From Caldilineaceae bacterium bin5 (GTDB taxonomy: Bacteria > Chloroflexota > Anaerolineae > Caldilineales > Caldilineaceae), in assembly GCA_002238445.1 (NCBI GenBank), contig MPML01000010.1, positions 36,557-100,556 of the forward strand: a stretch of 64,000 bases of DNA, written 5' to 3'. Within the stretch, counting starts at the first letter, position 1, and the number at the start of each line of letters is the position of its first letter. Below the pieces are notes generated by a model that was not told where the DNA came from, did not search any database, and saw only the letters and a program-made list of their open reading frames with translations. The translations under genes and the position numbers were made by a program. This document shows, one piece after another, positions 52,874 through 62,167 of this stretch.

Positions 52874-55579
52874 ATGATCACACCAATCGACCTCACCACC
52901 GAATACGCCCCGAACCCCATCAACATGGACACCCCCCAGCCCCGCTTCGGCTGGATCCTCGAGTCAGACCGCCGCAACCAGTCCCAATCAGCCTATCAGC
53001 TCCTCGTCGCCAGCAGCGCCGAGAACCTAATCGCCGGCCGCGCCGACAAATGGGACAGCGGCAAAGTGACCTCGGACCGCTCCGTCAATGTGCCATACAC
53101 CGGCAGCAGCCTCGCCAGCGACGAGACCTGCTACTGGCACGTGCGCGTCTGGGACCAGGACGGCCACGCCAGCGCCTACAGCGAACCGGCCTCCTTCACC
53201 ATGGGCCTGCTCAACCAAAGCGACTGGACCGGCCACTGGATCGGCGCGTCCACCGATGTCGCCTCACCCCTCCTGCGCAACGAGTTCGACCTCGCCAAAC
53301 CGGTCACCCGCGCCCGTCTCCACATCTCCGGCCTCGGCTGGTACGAGCTCTATCTCAACGGCCAGCGCGTCGGCGACCACGTACTCGACCCCGCCACCAG
53401 CGACTATACACAGCGCGTCCTCTACGTAACCTGCGACGTAACCGAGCAGTTGCAGGCCGGCGCCAATGCCGTCGGCGTCATGCTCGGCAACGGCTGGTAC
53501 AGCGAACCCGGCTGGGAGCACCGCTACGGCGACTCCCCGCGCCTGCGCATACAGATGAACCTCGAACACACCGACGGCAGCACCACCGTCGTCGCATCCG
53601 GCGCCGGCTGGAAAACCGCCCCCGGACCCATCACCCGCAACGACCTCTACGGCGGCGAAACCTACGACGCCCGCCGCGAGCAACCGGGCTGGGCCTCCAC
53701 CGGCTTCGACGATTCCAGCTGGGACGCGGCCGTAGACAAGGAAGCCCCCGGCGGCACAATGGTTGCGCAGGTGATGCCGCCCATCCGCGTGCAGCAAGAC
53801 TTGCAGCCGGTAAGCGTCAGCCAGCCCCGGGACGGCGTCCACGTCTATGAACTGAACCAGCTATTCGGCGGCTGGGCCAGGCTGCTACTCAAGGGCGAGC
53901 GCGGCACAACAGTAACCATCAAGTATGCCTGCCAAGTCCTCGAAGAGAGCGGCCTCGTCGATCAGGAGTCCGGCGAGTTCTACTACCGCCACCGCTCCCG
54001 CGCGAGCGCCCACGTAGAAGGCGACGAGATCGACGTCTATATCCTCAAGGGCGACCCGGACGGCGAAACCTACGAACCGCGCTTCACCTACCATCCCGTG
54101 CGCTACGTTCAGGTCGAGAGCGACGGCCCCATCACCATCGAAGAGTTCGAAGGTCGCGTGGTCTTTTCCGACGTGGACCTCTCCGGCGGCTTCGAATGCT
54201 CCAATCCAACCTTTAACCGCATCCACGAACTCGTGCACTGGACAGTCACCAACGGCCTCTTCGGCATCCCCCTCGACTGCCTGCACCGCGAGCACTGGGC
54301 CTGGACCGACCCGGCCACCATCGCCTCATCTCTCTACCCCCGCAAGCACATGCCTCGCTTCTGGACAAAATGGCTCGACGACATCAAGGACGCCCAGCTC
54401 GAAAACGGCAGTGTCCCCGACATCTGCCCCAACTACGTCCAGCGCGACGATCCCGACCCCGCCTGGGGCGGCAACTATCCCATCCTCGTCTGGTATCTCT
54501 ACCAGTACTTCGACGACAGCCGCATCCTCGAAGAACACTACGACGCCATCCGCCTCTGGACCGACTATCTCACCTCCGTGGCTGAGAACCACATCGTCAA
54601 CGAAGGCCACTACGGCGACCACATGCTGCCCGGCGCCGCACCCGGCGAAGAAGAGTTCGTCTCCTCCGAGACGCCGCCGCCCCTGCTCTGGACCGGCTAC
54701 TACTACCTCAACGCGGCCATCATCTCCAAAGTCGCCGCTCTGCTCGGCAAGGAAGATGAGGCCGCCCACTACGGCAGCCTGGCGGAACAGATCAAGGACG
54801 CCCTCAACAGCGAGTGGCTCGACCCCGTTGCCCACCGCTACGCCACCGGCTCCCAGACCGCCAACCTCTTCCCGCTCGCCCTTGGCATCGTGCCCGCAGC
54901 CAGCGAGGCCGGCGTCGTCCAGGACATCGTCCACAACATCGTCGACACCTGGGGCGGCCACCACCACACCGGCAACACCGGCGTCACCTGCCTCATCGAC
55001 GCCCTGACACAATACGGGCAGGGAGAGGTCCTCCACGACCTCGTCGCCACCCCCACCTATCCCGGCTGGGGCTACATGGTCGAGCAGGGCGCCACCACCA
55101 TCTGGGAATCCTGGAGCCTGCAGAGCACCGTCGGCGCCGCCGAAAGCATGATCATGTGGGCCTCCATCGACGAATTCTTCTACAACGACCTCGCCGGCAT
55201 CAAAGGCCCCGACTACCACGGCCCTGGCACAATGACGCCCGGCTTCCGCGATATCCACATCGAGCCGCATCTGCTCGGCGACCTCGAACACGCCGGCGCC
55301 ACAATGAGGACAGTACACGGCGAACTCTCCTCCCACTGGCAGCGCACCGACCAATCCATATCGCTCGAAGTCACGATCCCGGTCAACAGCCGCGCCCGCG
55401 TCAGCCTGCCCACACTGGGCCTGAGCAACATTTCCGTCAGCGAAAGTGGCAACGCCGTCTGGCAAGACAACGCCTATGTCGAAGGCCGCGACGGCCTCAC
55501 ATCCGCCAGCCCCCGCGCCGGCTATATCGACGTCAACGTCGGCTCCGGCAGATATAGTTTCGAACTCACCGGCTCTTAG
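52874..55579 (+). CDS. Alpha-L-rhamnosidase (GH78)
   Basis: A 901-residue glycoside hydrolase with the GH78 order of domains: an N-terminal Fn3-like domain (NPINMDTPQPRFGWILES), two beta-sandwich domains (DWTGHWIGAS, LHISGLGWYELYLNG), an (alpha/alpha)6 catalytic barrel, and a C-terminal beta domain. The catalytic region motif is DCLHREHWAWTD at 468-479, a variant of the usual D-C-P-x-R-E form. GATTIWESW further on is strongly conserved. It has no signal peptide, so it cleaves rhamnosides after import. It starts 87 bp after the CoiA-like gene, which suggests that the older order was isomerase followed by rhamnosidase. Confidence 0.93.
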   Translation: MITPIDLTTEYAPNPINMDTPQPRFGWILESDRRNQSQSAYQLLVASSAENLIAGRADKWDSGKVTSDRSVNVPYTGSSLASDETCYWHVRVWDQDGHASAYSEPASFTMGLLNQSDWTGHWIGASTDVASPLLRNEFDLAKPVTRARLHISGLGWYELYLNGQRVGDHVLDPATSDYTQRVLYVTCDVTEQLQAGANAVGVMLGNGWYSEPGWEHRYGDSPRLRIQMNLEHTDGSTTVVASGAGWKTAPGPITRNDLYGGETYDARREQPGWASTGFDDSSWDAAVDKEAPGGTMVAQVMPPIRVQQDLQPVSVSQPRDGVHVYELNQLFGGWARLLLKGERGTTVTIKYACQVLEESGLVDQESGEFYYRHRSRASAHVEGDEIDVYILKGDPDGETYEPRFTYHPVRYVQVESDGPITIEEFEGRVVFSDVDLSGGFECSNPTFNRIHELVHWTVTNGLFGIPLDCLHREHWAWTDPATIASSLYPRKHMPRFWTKWLDDIKDAQLENGSVPDICPNYVQRDDPDPAWGGNYPILVWYLYQYFDDSRILEEHYDAIRLWTDYLTSVAENHIVNEGHYGDHMLPGAAPGEEEFVSSETPPPLLWTGYYYLNAAIISKVAALLGKEDEAAHYGSLAEQIKDALNSEWLDPVAHRYATGSQTANLFPLALGIVPAASEAGVVQDIVHNIVDTWGGHHHTGNTGVTCLIDALTQYGQGEVLHDLVATPTYPGWGYMVEQGATTIWESWSLQSTVGAAESMIMWASIDEFFYNDLAGIKGPDYHGPGTMTPGFRDIHIEPHLLGDLEHAGATMRTVHGELSSHWQRTDQSISLEVTIPVNSRARVSLPTLGLSNISVSESGNAVWQDNAYVEGRDGLTSASPRAGYIDVNVGSGRYSFELTGS

Positions 55580-55638
55580 CCAGCAACTGACCACCGACCA
55601 CTGACCACCGACCACCGCAGTTCCAAAGGAGCAGGATC

Positions 55639-56814
55639 TTGCAGGAAATGACATCGCTCGAACGATATATGGCCGCCATCAACGGCGACCCCATGGACAT
55701 GTACCCGACCCTCAACGTGTCCCCCAATTGGTCGATGATGCCGCACTGGCCGGAAATCCTGGGGCTGAACTTCCTCCACCTGTCACACGGCACCGATGAG
55801 CAGAAGCTGAAATTCTACGACGTGCTCCACGATGTGCTAGGTCTCGATTACATCCCCTGCGGCAGCGGCAAACCCTACGGCCAGCGCGGCAGGCAGTACG
55901 TGACCGAGGAGGATGGCGTACCCGTGCTCGTGGACATCGGCTCCCCCCCCCAAAACCCCCCCCCCGACCTCCCCCCCATCGGCCCCCCCACCAAGCCCCC
56001 CTCCCACGAGTCCCCGCCCGCCCCCCCGCCCGCCGAGCCCCTCTTCGAGACCGCCGCCGACGTCGAGCGCCTCGACCCCCCGCCCACCGCCGAGGAGATG
56101 CTGGCCACCGGCGCCTACGACTTCACCAAAAAGCTGATCGAACATTTCGACGACACAGTCTTCCTCTACATGGGAGACATGGCGCCCTTCCCCACCTCCT
56201 TCTACATGCTCAGCTACGACAAGCTATTCGACGCCATGTTCTTCCAGAAAGACCTCGTCTTCGCGCTGATGGACCGCCACGAAGAGGTCATCCGCCAGCA
56301 GTGCCGCTTGGCCAGAATGCTCGGCGTGCACGGCTACCAGCTGATGCAATGGTTCGCCTCCGCCGACATGATCTCCGACGACCACTATGTCGAGTTCGCC
56401 CTGCCCGGCGAGATCAAGGCCTTCCAGTACATCCACGACGAGGGCCTCATCAGCAGCATGGCGCTCATGGGCTGGATCGAACCCCGCCTGCCCCACCTCG
56501 CCAAGCTGGACTTCCACTGCATCCAGGTCGAATGTGGGCTCAAAAACTACTCCAACGATATTGTCAATGTCCGTCAGGCCCTAGGCGAAGAGGTCTGCAT
56601 CTACTCCAACTCCCACGCCATCACCGTCATCGAGCAGGGCGACGAAGACCTCTGGCGCGAGGACGCCCATCACCAGGCCAAAGCCATCGGTAAACAGAAA
56701 CGTTTCGGCATCGGCCACGGCACGCCCACCACCTGGAAGACCTCCCCGGCGAGGTACCGCCGCTACATCGATTTCATGCGCAGCGAGCTGGCCTCAATCG
56801 TCCCGCCGCACTGA
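55639..56814 (+). CDS. Uroporphyrinogen decarboxylase (URO-D) family protein with proline tract
   Basis: A 391-residue TIM-barrel protein of the URO-D/MtaA/CmuA family, read from TTG 55639 after AAAGGAG; ATG 55648 (MTSLERYMAAING) is the alternative. The end FGIGHGTPTTWKTSP and the HCIQVECGLKNYSND segment fit the family. In this context (corrinoid protein nearby, no heme genes) a methyltransferase role is more likely than heme synthesis. Residues about 102-134 are almost all proline with a few other residues, encoded by long C-runs (55,943-56,030). This insert is not a family feature and may vary in length by slippage. Confidence 0.83.
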   Translation: MQEMTSLERYMAAINGDPMDMYPTLNVSPNWSMMPHWPEILGLNFLHLSHGTDEQKLKFYDVLHDVLGLDYIPCGSGKPYGQRGRQYVTEEDGVPVLVDIGSPPQNPPPDLPPIGPPTKPPSHESPPAPPPAEPLFETAADVERLDPPPTAEEMLATGAYDFTKKLIEHFDDTVFLYMGDMAPFPTSFYMLSYDKLFDAMFFQKDLVFALMDRHEEVIRQQCRLARMLGVHGYQLMQWFASADMISDDHYVEFALPGEIKAFQYIHDEGLISSMALMGWIEPRLPHLAKLDFHCIQVECGLKNYSNDIVNVRQALGEEVCIYSNSHAITVIEQGDEDLWREDAHHQAKAIGKQKRFGIGHGTPTTWKTSPARYRRYIDFMRSELASIVPPH

Positions 56815-57023
56815 GAATTGCAGTGCCCATCTCCCGCCGGCAGTCCCATATGATGGACTTGCCCCAACCGCTTACCCTGCAGAGAAGCCCAGACCTGAAC
56901 AAAGGACGGCGCCGGACGGCCTACTGTACTCTTACTAAGATATAGGCAGAGTGATCGCCCAGACGCGATGGCCCAGTCGTCCTGGCTGCTGCCAAACACC
57001 ATCGTTGCTGGCATAATGCAACT

Positions 57024-57260
57024 ATGCCTGTAAAAATTACGATCAGAAATGTCCCTGAGGAAGTTCGCGATGAGTTGGCCAGGCGCGCCGCGCTTCAAGG
57101 TCAGTCCATGCAAGAGTTCTTGCGCGGGGAGTTGGAACGTATCGCGTCGCGCCCGTCCATTACCGCTTGGCTGCAAGAAGTTCGCGAACGCAAAGCGCTC
57201 ACGGAGACACGTGTACATCCGCACTACATCCTCCGCGACCGTGACGCCGACCGAACCTGA
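57024..57260 (+). CDS. FitA-like ribbon-helix-helix antitoxin, no toxin
   Basis: A 78-residue protein with the FitA/VapB-type ribbon-helix-helix start KITIRNVPEEVRDELARRAA and LQGQSMQEFLRGELERIA, followed by a toxin-binding tail (RPSITAWLQEVRERKALT). In known loci a VapC/FitB PIN-domain RNase starts within a few bases of the antitoxin stop. Here the next 170 bp hold nothing and the following gene is an enolase-superfamily enzyme. It is thus an orphan, either a relic or a regulator. The 209 bp before it show no gene. Confidence 0.82.
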   Translation: MPVKITIRNVPEEVRDELARRAALQGQSMQEFLRGELERIASRPSITAWLQEVRERKALTETRVHPHYILRDRDADRT

Positions 57261-57430
57261 CCGCAATCGCCGCACGAACTGACACCGTCAGCCCGTCCTG
57301 ACCTTTCGAAATCGGAGAATAGCACGGCAGACTCTACGCCGATCGAACGCGCGCAAACGCAGAGAGTAACCTGCCGAGTGCAGTACCCCTCCATCCCACT
57401 CCTTCTGATGGCCTCTACCCACCGACCCCA

Positions 57431-58606
57431 ATGAAGATCACCCGCCTCGAAACCATCCGCCTTGGCCGCCATCCCCACTCGCTCTGGCTGCGCATCCACA
57501 CCGATGATGGCCTGATCGGCCTCGGCGAGACCTCCTACGCGCCCCGCGCCGTAAGCGCCCTCATCCACGACGATCTCGCTCCCCTGCTGCTGGGGCGCAG
57601 CCCCCTCGACATCGAGCGCCACTGGCACACCATGTTCGCCGCCGTCAACGCCTTCGGCTTCGGCGGTGCCGAAACGCGCGCCATCAGCGCCGTCGACATC
57701 GCCCTCTGGGACATCGCCGGCCAGTACACCGGCCAGCCCATCTACAACCTGCTCGGCGGCCGCAGCCGCGACCGCATCCCCATCTACAACACCTGCCTCG
57801 GCCACGGCGCCAACCAGGACGCCCAGACCTGGATGGAAGGCCGCGCCGGCCAGCTGGCAGAAGACCTGCTCCACCACGGCGTCAGCGCCATGAAGATCTG
57901 GCCCTTCGACCTGCCGCCCGGCCCAACCAACGCGGAAACAGGCGCGCCAAGTCCTGTCCGCCACTACCTCGACAAAGATACCTCAAAAAGGGGTGTCGCC
58001 TGTGTGGAAGCGGTCCGCGCCGCAGTCGGCGACAAAATGCAGATCGCCATCGAGGGCAACGCCCGCTGGAACCTGCCCGCAGCCATCGAAATCGCCCGCG
58101 CCCTGGAGCCCTACAACATCATGTGGCTGGAGGAGATGATCCCGCCCGATAACGTCGAATCCTACGCCCGCCTCAAGGCTGAAAGCCGCATCCCTCTCTG
58201 CGTCAGTGAGCGCCTCTTCACCCGCTTCGGCTTCCGCCGCGTCGTCGAAGCCAACGCCGCCGACATCATCATCCCCGACATATCCTGGACCGGCGGCATC
58301 AGCGAAACCCGCAAAATCTGCGCCCACGCCGACACCTACTACCTGCCCGTCACCGCCCATGACGCCACCGGCCCCGTAGCCCTCTGGGCCGCCGCCCACC
58401 TCATGCTCCACATCCCCAACGCCATGATTCTCGAAACCGTCCGTGCCTACTACGACGGCTGGTACAACGACGTAGTAACCGAGCGCATCCCCATCAGCGC
58501 CGGCATGCTCTCCCTGCCGCAGAAGCCCGGCCTCGGCGTCGCCCTGCGCGAGGAGGTACTGAACTGGCCCGACGCCCGGATTGAAGATGGCTCCAGTAAC
58601 GAGTAG
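57431..58606 (+). CDS. Enolase superfamily (mandelate racemase/sugar acid dehydratase) protein
   Basis: A 391-residue enzyme with the capping domain (residues 1-120) and a TIM barrel. The signature AISAVDIALWDIAGQ is at about 85-99. The metal ligands are E in MQIAIEGNARWNL, E in MWLEEMIPPDN and E in LCVSERLFTR; a catalytic histidine is in VTAHDATGPVALW. This set fits the MR-type dehydratases of sugar acids such as rhamnonate or galactonate. With the rhamnosidase 1.8 kb upstream, an L-rhamnonate-type substrate is a reasonable guess. The start ATG has no strong ribosome site. Confidence 0.9.
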   Translation: MKITRLETIRLGRHPHSLWLRIHTDDGLIGLGETSYAPRAVSALIHDDLAPLLLGRSPLDIERHWHTMFAAVNAFGFGGAETRAISAVDIALWDIAGQYTGQPIYNLLGGRSRDRIPIYNTCLGHGANQDAQTWMEGRAGQLAEDLLHHGVSAMKIWPFDLPPGPTNAETGAPSPVRHYLDKDTSKRGVACVEAVRAAVGDKMQIAIEGNARWNLPAAIEIARALEPYNIMWLEEMIPPDNVESYARLKAESRIPLCVSERLFTRFGFRRVVEANAADIIIPDISWTGGISETRKICAHADTYYLPVTAHDATGPVALWAAAHLMLHIPNAMILETVRAYYDGWYNDVVTERIPISAGMLSLPQKPGLGVALREEVLNWPDARIEDGSSNE

Positions 58607-58763
58607 TGCGTGGTTAATCGCCTTGTCGGAGCTCAGCAGGGTCGCGACGAGGAGAATGTCATAGATGTCTGGTGGTTTTCAGTGCTACCACCTAACTATT
58701 TTCCTGAATACGTTGGGACTTATTCGTTTAGGATCGCAAATAGAAGTAAACAATATTGGTAAT

Positions 58764-59133
58764 TTAGCGTCTTATATTGACAGAGTACCATAGGGTTACT
58801 GTTACAAAATGCGCGTCAAATTGGAAGTCTGATTTACTTCTGTCATCTACTAGGACCCCATATTGACCGGGATACATCTCAAGTCTAGTTTTCCCACCAA
58901 GAGAATCGGACTGGTACATTTCAGAGCGGGAGTACGTAGTGTCCTTGCGTTTAAGCCATCCGCCGAAACTATAAGGGAAATTCAGGCCAACCCCCCCGTT
59001 CTTGCCTATTCCTCAAGTACGAGTCAACACCTCTAGCCTGAAACAGAAAAACAGATAGTCCTCCCCAGACAGCCTCAATATACCCAAAAATCTGAAATGC
59101 CGCAGGTGTTCCGCCGGCGATTTTATAGTTTAC
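58764..59133 (-). pseudogene. Broken gene remnant with frameshift at a C7 run
   Basis: Two minus-strand frames join at a run of seven C (58,991-58,997). Upstream of it one frame reads VNYKIAGGTPAAFQIFGYIE then AVWGGLSVFLFQARGVDSYL; downstream the other frame reads GVGLNFPYSFGGWLKRKDTT and on to LWYSVNIRR before a TAA. Both have protein-like composition, while neither alone has a normal start. I infer a small membrane-associated protein disrupted by a one-base slip, or a sequencing slip. The family is not recognised. The remainder of 58,607-59,150 is AT-rich and without other features. Confidence 0.45.
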
Positions 59134-59150
59134 TCAATGACTATATCGGG

Positions 59151-59507
59151 TCATTCAACCACTAATTCCAGTTCAGACAACCGGTATTCTATTTCCTCTA
59201 ACCAAAACCGATCATCTTCAATTTCATTAAGCAATGACTCTTCGACTGTCTCGACATGGAGTTCAAGATCATACATCTGACTTTCGAGATCAATGACATA
59301 CCCTTCAAGCGTCTCTATCCTATTCTCAAGATCCTCAACGTACCCTTCAAGATCTCCAATGAAATCTACATCGCGATATTGGGGGTTTGTAGAAGCTGCC
59401 ACTGTAGCTGGAGTCGGGGTCGAAGTTGGTGTGGTAGCTAGGGCATAAAAGAGAAAAAAACATACAGTGAAGGCGAAGAGCGTCAAAATAAGCAGGATAC
59501 GATTCAT
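59151..59507 (-). CDS. Small membrane-anchored coiled-coil protein
   Basis: From ATG 59507 (with AAGGGGG six bases before it) the gene gives 118 residues. Residues 3-24 are a hydrophobic anchor (ILLILTLFAFTVCFFLFYAL), then comes a Thr/Pro-rich spacer (TTPTSTPTPAT), then a long heptad-rich coiled coil (residues about 50-118) built of repeated LE-Y-DLE units (GYVEDLENRIETLEGYVIDL). It would stand outside the membrane and oligomerise. No known family is recognised. The broken gene directly downstream may once have been a partner. Confidence 0.65.
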   Translation of the reverse strand: MNRILLILTLFAFTVCFFLFYALATTPTSTPTPATVAASTNPQYRDVDFIGDLEGYVEDLENRIETLEGYVIDLESQMYDLELHVETVEESLLNEIEDDRFWLEEIEYRLSELELVVE

Positions 59508-59613
59508 GGGTGCCCCCTTGGTGGAAATAAATTGATGGAATCCACCACAGCGCCACGAATCTGGTAGCCAACCAAGGCGGTGCGAAGAGCCCACTTACCT
59601 AATTTGACGACAG

Positions 59614-60067
59614 TCATATTCGTACTGCGCTGTGAATGGTCCCAGTGTATCCCAACTGGGGTACCGCCAGAAACAAAGAGAAACTGAGCTGCTTGAAACG
59701 AGGAATGTTGATCATCGGGCCGACCAGGATCCAGGCCGTCTCCGGTAGGAATCCGAATCTGTTCGGAGCGGTAGGAAACGGTTCACCTTTCTTCAGAGCG
59801 ATCTCAAATTCAGGACTCATCGACGCTCGAATTATACCTGACTTTGGACATGTAACACCCGTTTCGCCCGGAAAAACATGTTTCGAAATCAACCAACCCG
59901 ACATCCGTTTTGCATTACGCAATCGTTGCTACGCGGCTATACTACAACACCAACAGCATGCGTGTAGCACCAAAGAAGGAGAGTGTCCAACGTCGCCAAA
60001 CGAAGGTGTTCCCCTCACAAATAAGCTTGAGGCTCAAAGGGGCCAATTCATCTTCAATATCAGATAG
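59614..60067. other. Region with open frames on both strands, coding strand unclear
   Basis: A plus-strand frame from 59636 (143 codons) and a minus-strand frame from 59922 (102 codons) overlap. The minus frame reads FEIALKKGEPFPTAPNRFGF and ends near LAVPQLGYTGTI; the plus frame reads LIDARIIPDFGHVTPVSPGK. Neither has a clear ribosome site or recognisable motif, so I cannot decide, and both may be chance. It could equally be a decayed gene or a conserved non-coding segment. Confidence 0.25.
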
Positions 60068-60237
60068 AATCGCTAACAGCGCAAGAACATATTTTCTCCC
60101 AATTTGGGAAAAGGAGGCAATCAGAAATAGACGACTCTAAAGAATTCATCAACATAGACTGAGCAGCCAGAACAGTTGCAGACATATACCAGTACCTGAA
60201 GACAGACGGAACTGAAATTCGAGACTAGCTGCAATTA

Positions 60238-60609
60238 TTGACTTATCGGCTGATGCAAGCTCTACTATATCTCATCCAAAAACGGCGGATGCAAAAAACA
60301 TGCTTTCAACCGATCAACCCTCTGTGCGATTTGTCCACCAGAGCGATGAATGCACACTGTGAAAGGTGCAGACAGCCTTGGGGCACAGTACGCAAACCCG
60401 GGCCGGGACATCCTTTAGGAATGTTCTGCTTACAACTGAAAACTCTTGAATTTGAGACTCCCAAATCCGTGTGGGATCAATTGGCAAGAATCAGTTATAG
60501 AGACATCGAGGCCGTGGGGAACTTGGTGGAAAAACATGAATCATTGAAGAACCTACTAAGTCCATTTTTGTCGATCGCGAGACTAGCGTTGACAACCGAG
60601 AGCTGTTGA
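60238..60609 (+). CDS. Hypothetical protein
   Basis: A possible 123-residue protein; ATG 60289, giving MQKTCFQPINPLC, is a shorter option. It contains CERCRQPWG and a few other cysteines but no full zinc-finger pattern, and a helical C-terminus (YRDIEAVGNLVEKHESLKNL). No family is recognised and no strong ribosome site is seen. It lies in the decayed low-GC zone, so it may be a relic. Confidence 0.35.
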   Translation: MTYRLMQALLYLIQKRRMQKTCFQPINPLCDLSTRAMNAHCERCRQPWGTVRKPGPGHPLGMFCLQLKTLEFETPKSVWDQLARISYRDIEAVGNLVEKHESLKNLLSPFLSIARLALTTESC

Positions 60610-60679
60610 AATAAAGTTAAGTCCAAACAGATGAAGAAGCACTTGCCTCTAGCGAAACCATGGCAAGTGCCTTTGCTGA

Positions 60680-61057
60680 CTATGCCCGCTTCGTAGGGAC
60701 TGCTTCTTCCCATTCGGGAAGCATACCTCCAAACTTGTCAAGAAAAAGATCGCATGAGGTGTGCACCAGGGCAAGTGTCCAGTCCCGCTTGGCGGGAGGG
60801 AGAACACTCAAATGTTCTGTGGCTATTGCGATCTCTGCCACAAAATCCTGCGCTACATCGGGAAGTACCTTGGACGCAGACAGCATAGACATGGAATTCG
60901 CCTCCCAGGATACAGTGAAGGCGCACTGCAGACGCACTTATCTCTATGTGAAACAGAGGGATACATGACTCCGACTTTTCTGAAAGATTTCTTTGTCTTG
61001 ACAGATTTGGGGCGTGAATCAGTCGAGAAATTTCGTGGAGAAATGCTGACACTATAG
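60680..61057. other. Overlapping small frames, coding status uncertain
   Basis: The minus strand (60680-60937) can encode a mostly helical peptide (KVLPDVAQDFVAEIAIATEH, DLFLDKFGGMLPEWEE). The plus strand (60761-61057) ends in a plausible C-terminus (EGALQTHLSLCETEGYMTPT, LTDLGRESVEKFRGEML). Both look better than random in part, and they overlap. I would favour the minus frame for 60,680-60,890 but cannot settle it from sequence alone. Confidence 0.25.
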
Positions 61058-61208
61058 CCCTTGGGGAGCGAATTCAATTAATGGATTACAGATAGTCTCT
61101 CCTTTTGTTCTGTGTGATATTTCATCGTAGGTCAGCTCTGTAAAGGTCAGCCGCGTCCCGAAAGAACGGTGGATCACGTTTCTGATTCCCGCGAGGCTGG
61201 GTCCATCG

Positions 61209-61254
61209 CTACTACCTTCAACGAGACGGAACGCGACCTCGTTGAAGGTAGTAG
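61209..61254. other. 17-bp perfect inverted repeat hairpin
   Basis: CTACTACCTTCAACGAG at 61209-61225 is perfectly inverted at 61238-61254 with a 12-nt loop. It lies about 55 bp outside the downstream end of the IS1595 relic. It has no T-run on either side. It may be a transcription stop, a relic of a mobile element or a protein-binding site. Confidence 0.5.
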
Positions 61255-61306
61255 AGGCGCCCGTGTCATTGGCTCCACTGGTGATATTTGCACTTGGGCA
61301 AGGGTT

Positions 61307-62020
61307 TCAGAAAGTGCCCAAATGATCTCGATACCATTCCGTCACTTCTTCATTGACGTAGTCACTCTTGCTGTGGTTTACAATCTCGCGGGTATACCAT
61401 TCGTCTGAACCACCATAGCTCATGATTTCGTCGGTGTAAGTTATAGCACCTTCTTCGACGTAGTTCAGGATTTCGTCCTCAATAAATTGTTTGCGGATAC
61501 TATGGGTCGGGCGCAGAAGGATCTGGTCGCCGCGTTCACGCATACTGTTGACGATCTGCTGTCCGCTCGTCCCACCTTGTATCTGGAGCTTCTTCTTTCT
61601 GTGCTTATTCTTCTCGAGGCCGCCCATATAGGTCTCATCAACTTCGACTACACTCGAGAGTAGTTTGTGTTCATCGCCCATCGTCTCGCGCAGACGGTGT
61701 AACAGGAAACAGGCCGAAGGCTGCATGATGCCAAATTCCTTACCTTGCTGTTCGCTATTGATAACCTTGCGGGCCGTCTGTTTGAGATAAATGGCTCAGA
61801 GCCACTTATGGATAGGAATGTGGGATCGCTAGAAGATCGTGCCAATACGTACGCCGTGCTCTAAGCGGCAGCCGTTGCACTGGTAGCGGCTAGAGGATGA
61901 AGGTTTCCCGAAGCGCTCGGATTCGCAGTGTGGACAGACAATTCCTTCCAGCCAGCGCTCCTGATCGATGAAATCGAAGGCGGACTGCTCATCAGGGAAC
62001 AACTCGAAGAGCTAGTAGTG
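61307..62020 (-). pseudogene. IS1595-family transposase relic
   Basis: The minus strand spells a degraded ISXO2-like transposase. The zinc-ribbon N-terminus (LFELFPDEQSAFDFID, GIVCPHCESERFGK, RYQCNGCR) is followed by an in-frame TAG at 61829-61831 and TGA at 61796-61798. The frame then continues through FLLHRLRETMGDEH, the catalytic VEVDETYMGGLEKNKHRKKK and ITYTDEIMSYGG. It ends at 61307 before the usual C-terminal NGIEGFW motif. Another TAG stands before the first family residues. Three stops and a lost end make it non-functional. Terminal repeats are not recognised. Confidence 0.85.
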
Positions 62021-62167
62021 CTTAACGGGCGGGCATTTTCAGCTTACATGACAGCGATTCAGGTTTCGGCTTTGTCTACCTCCTTGTTGTAGCGCATTAG
62101 TGCGTCTTCACCCTACGTGTTTACCCCATTGAAAAGGTCCTTTATCCAAGAACGAGGAGAACAAGAA

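Noticed and set aside
54326..55654. Long minus-strand open frame (442 codons) opposite the rhamnosidase
   Set aside because: Antisense shadow of GH78 coding sequence, with low-complexity composition typical of such shadows.
58990..59030. Selenoprotein reading through an in-frame TGA (…TRT-TGA-GIGKN…) on the minus strand
   Set aside because: The upstream frame in that reading is not protein-like; a frame change at the C7 run explains the coding pattern better, and no SECIS-like hairpin was apparent.
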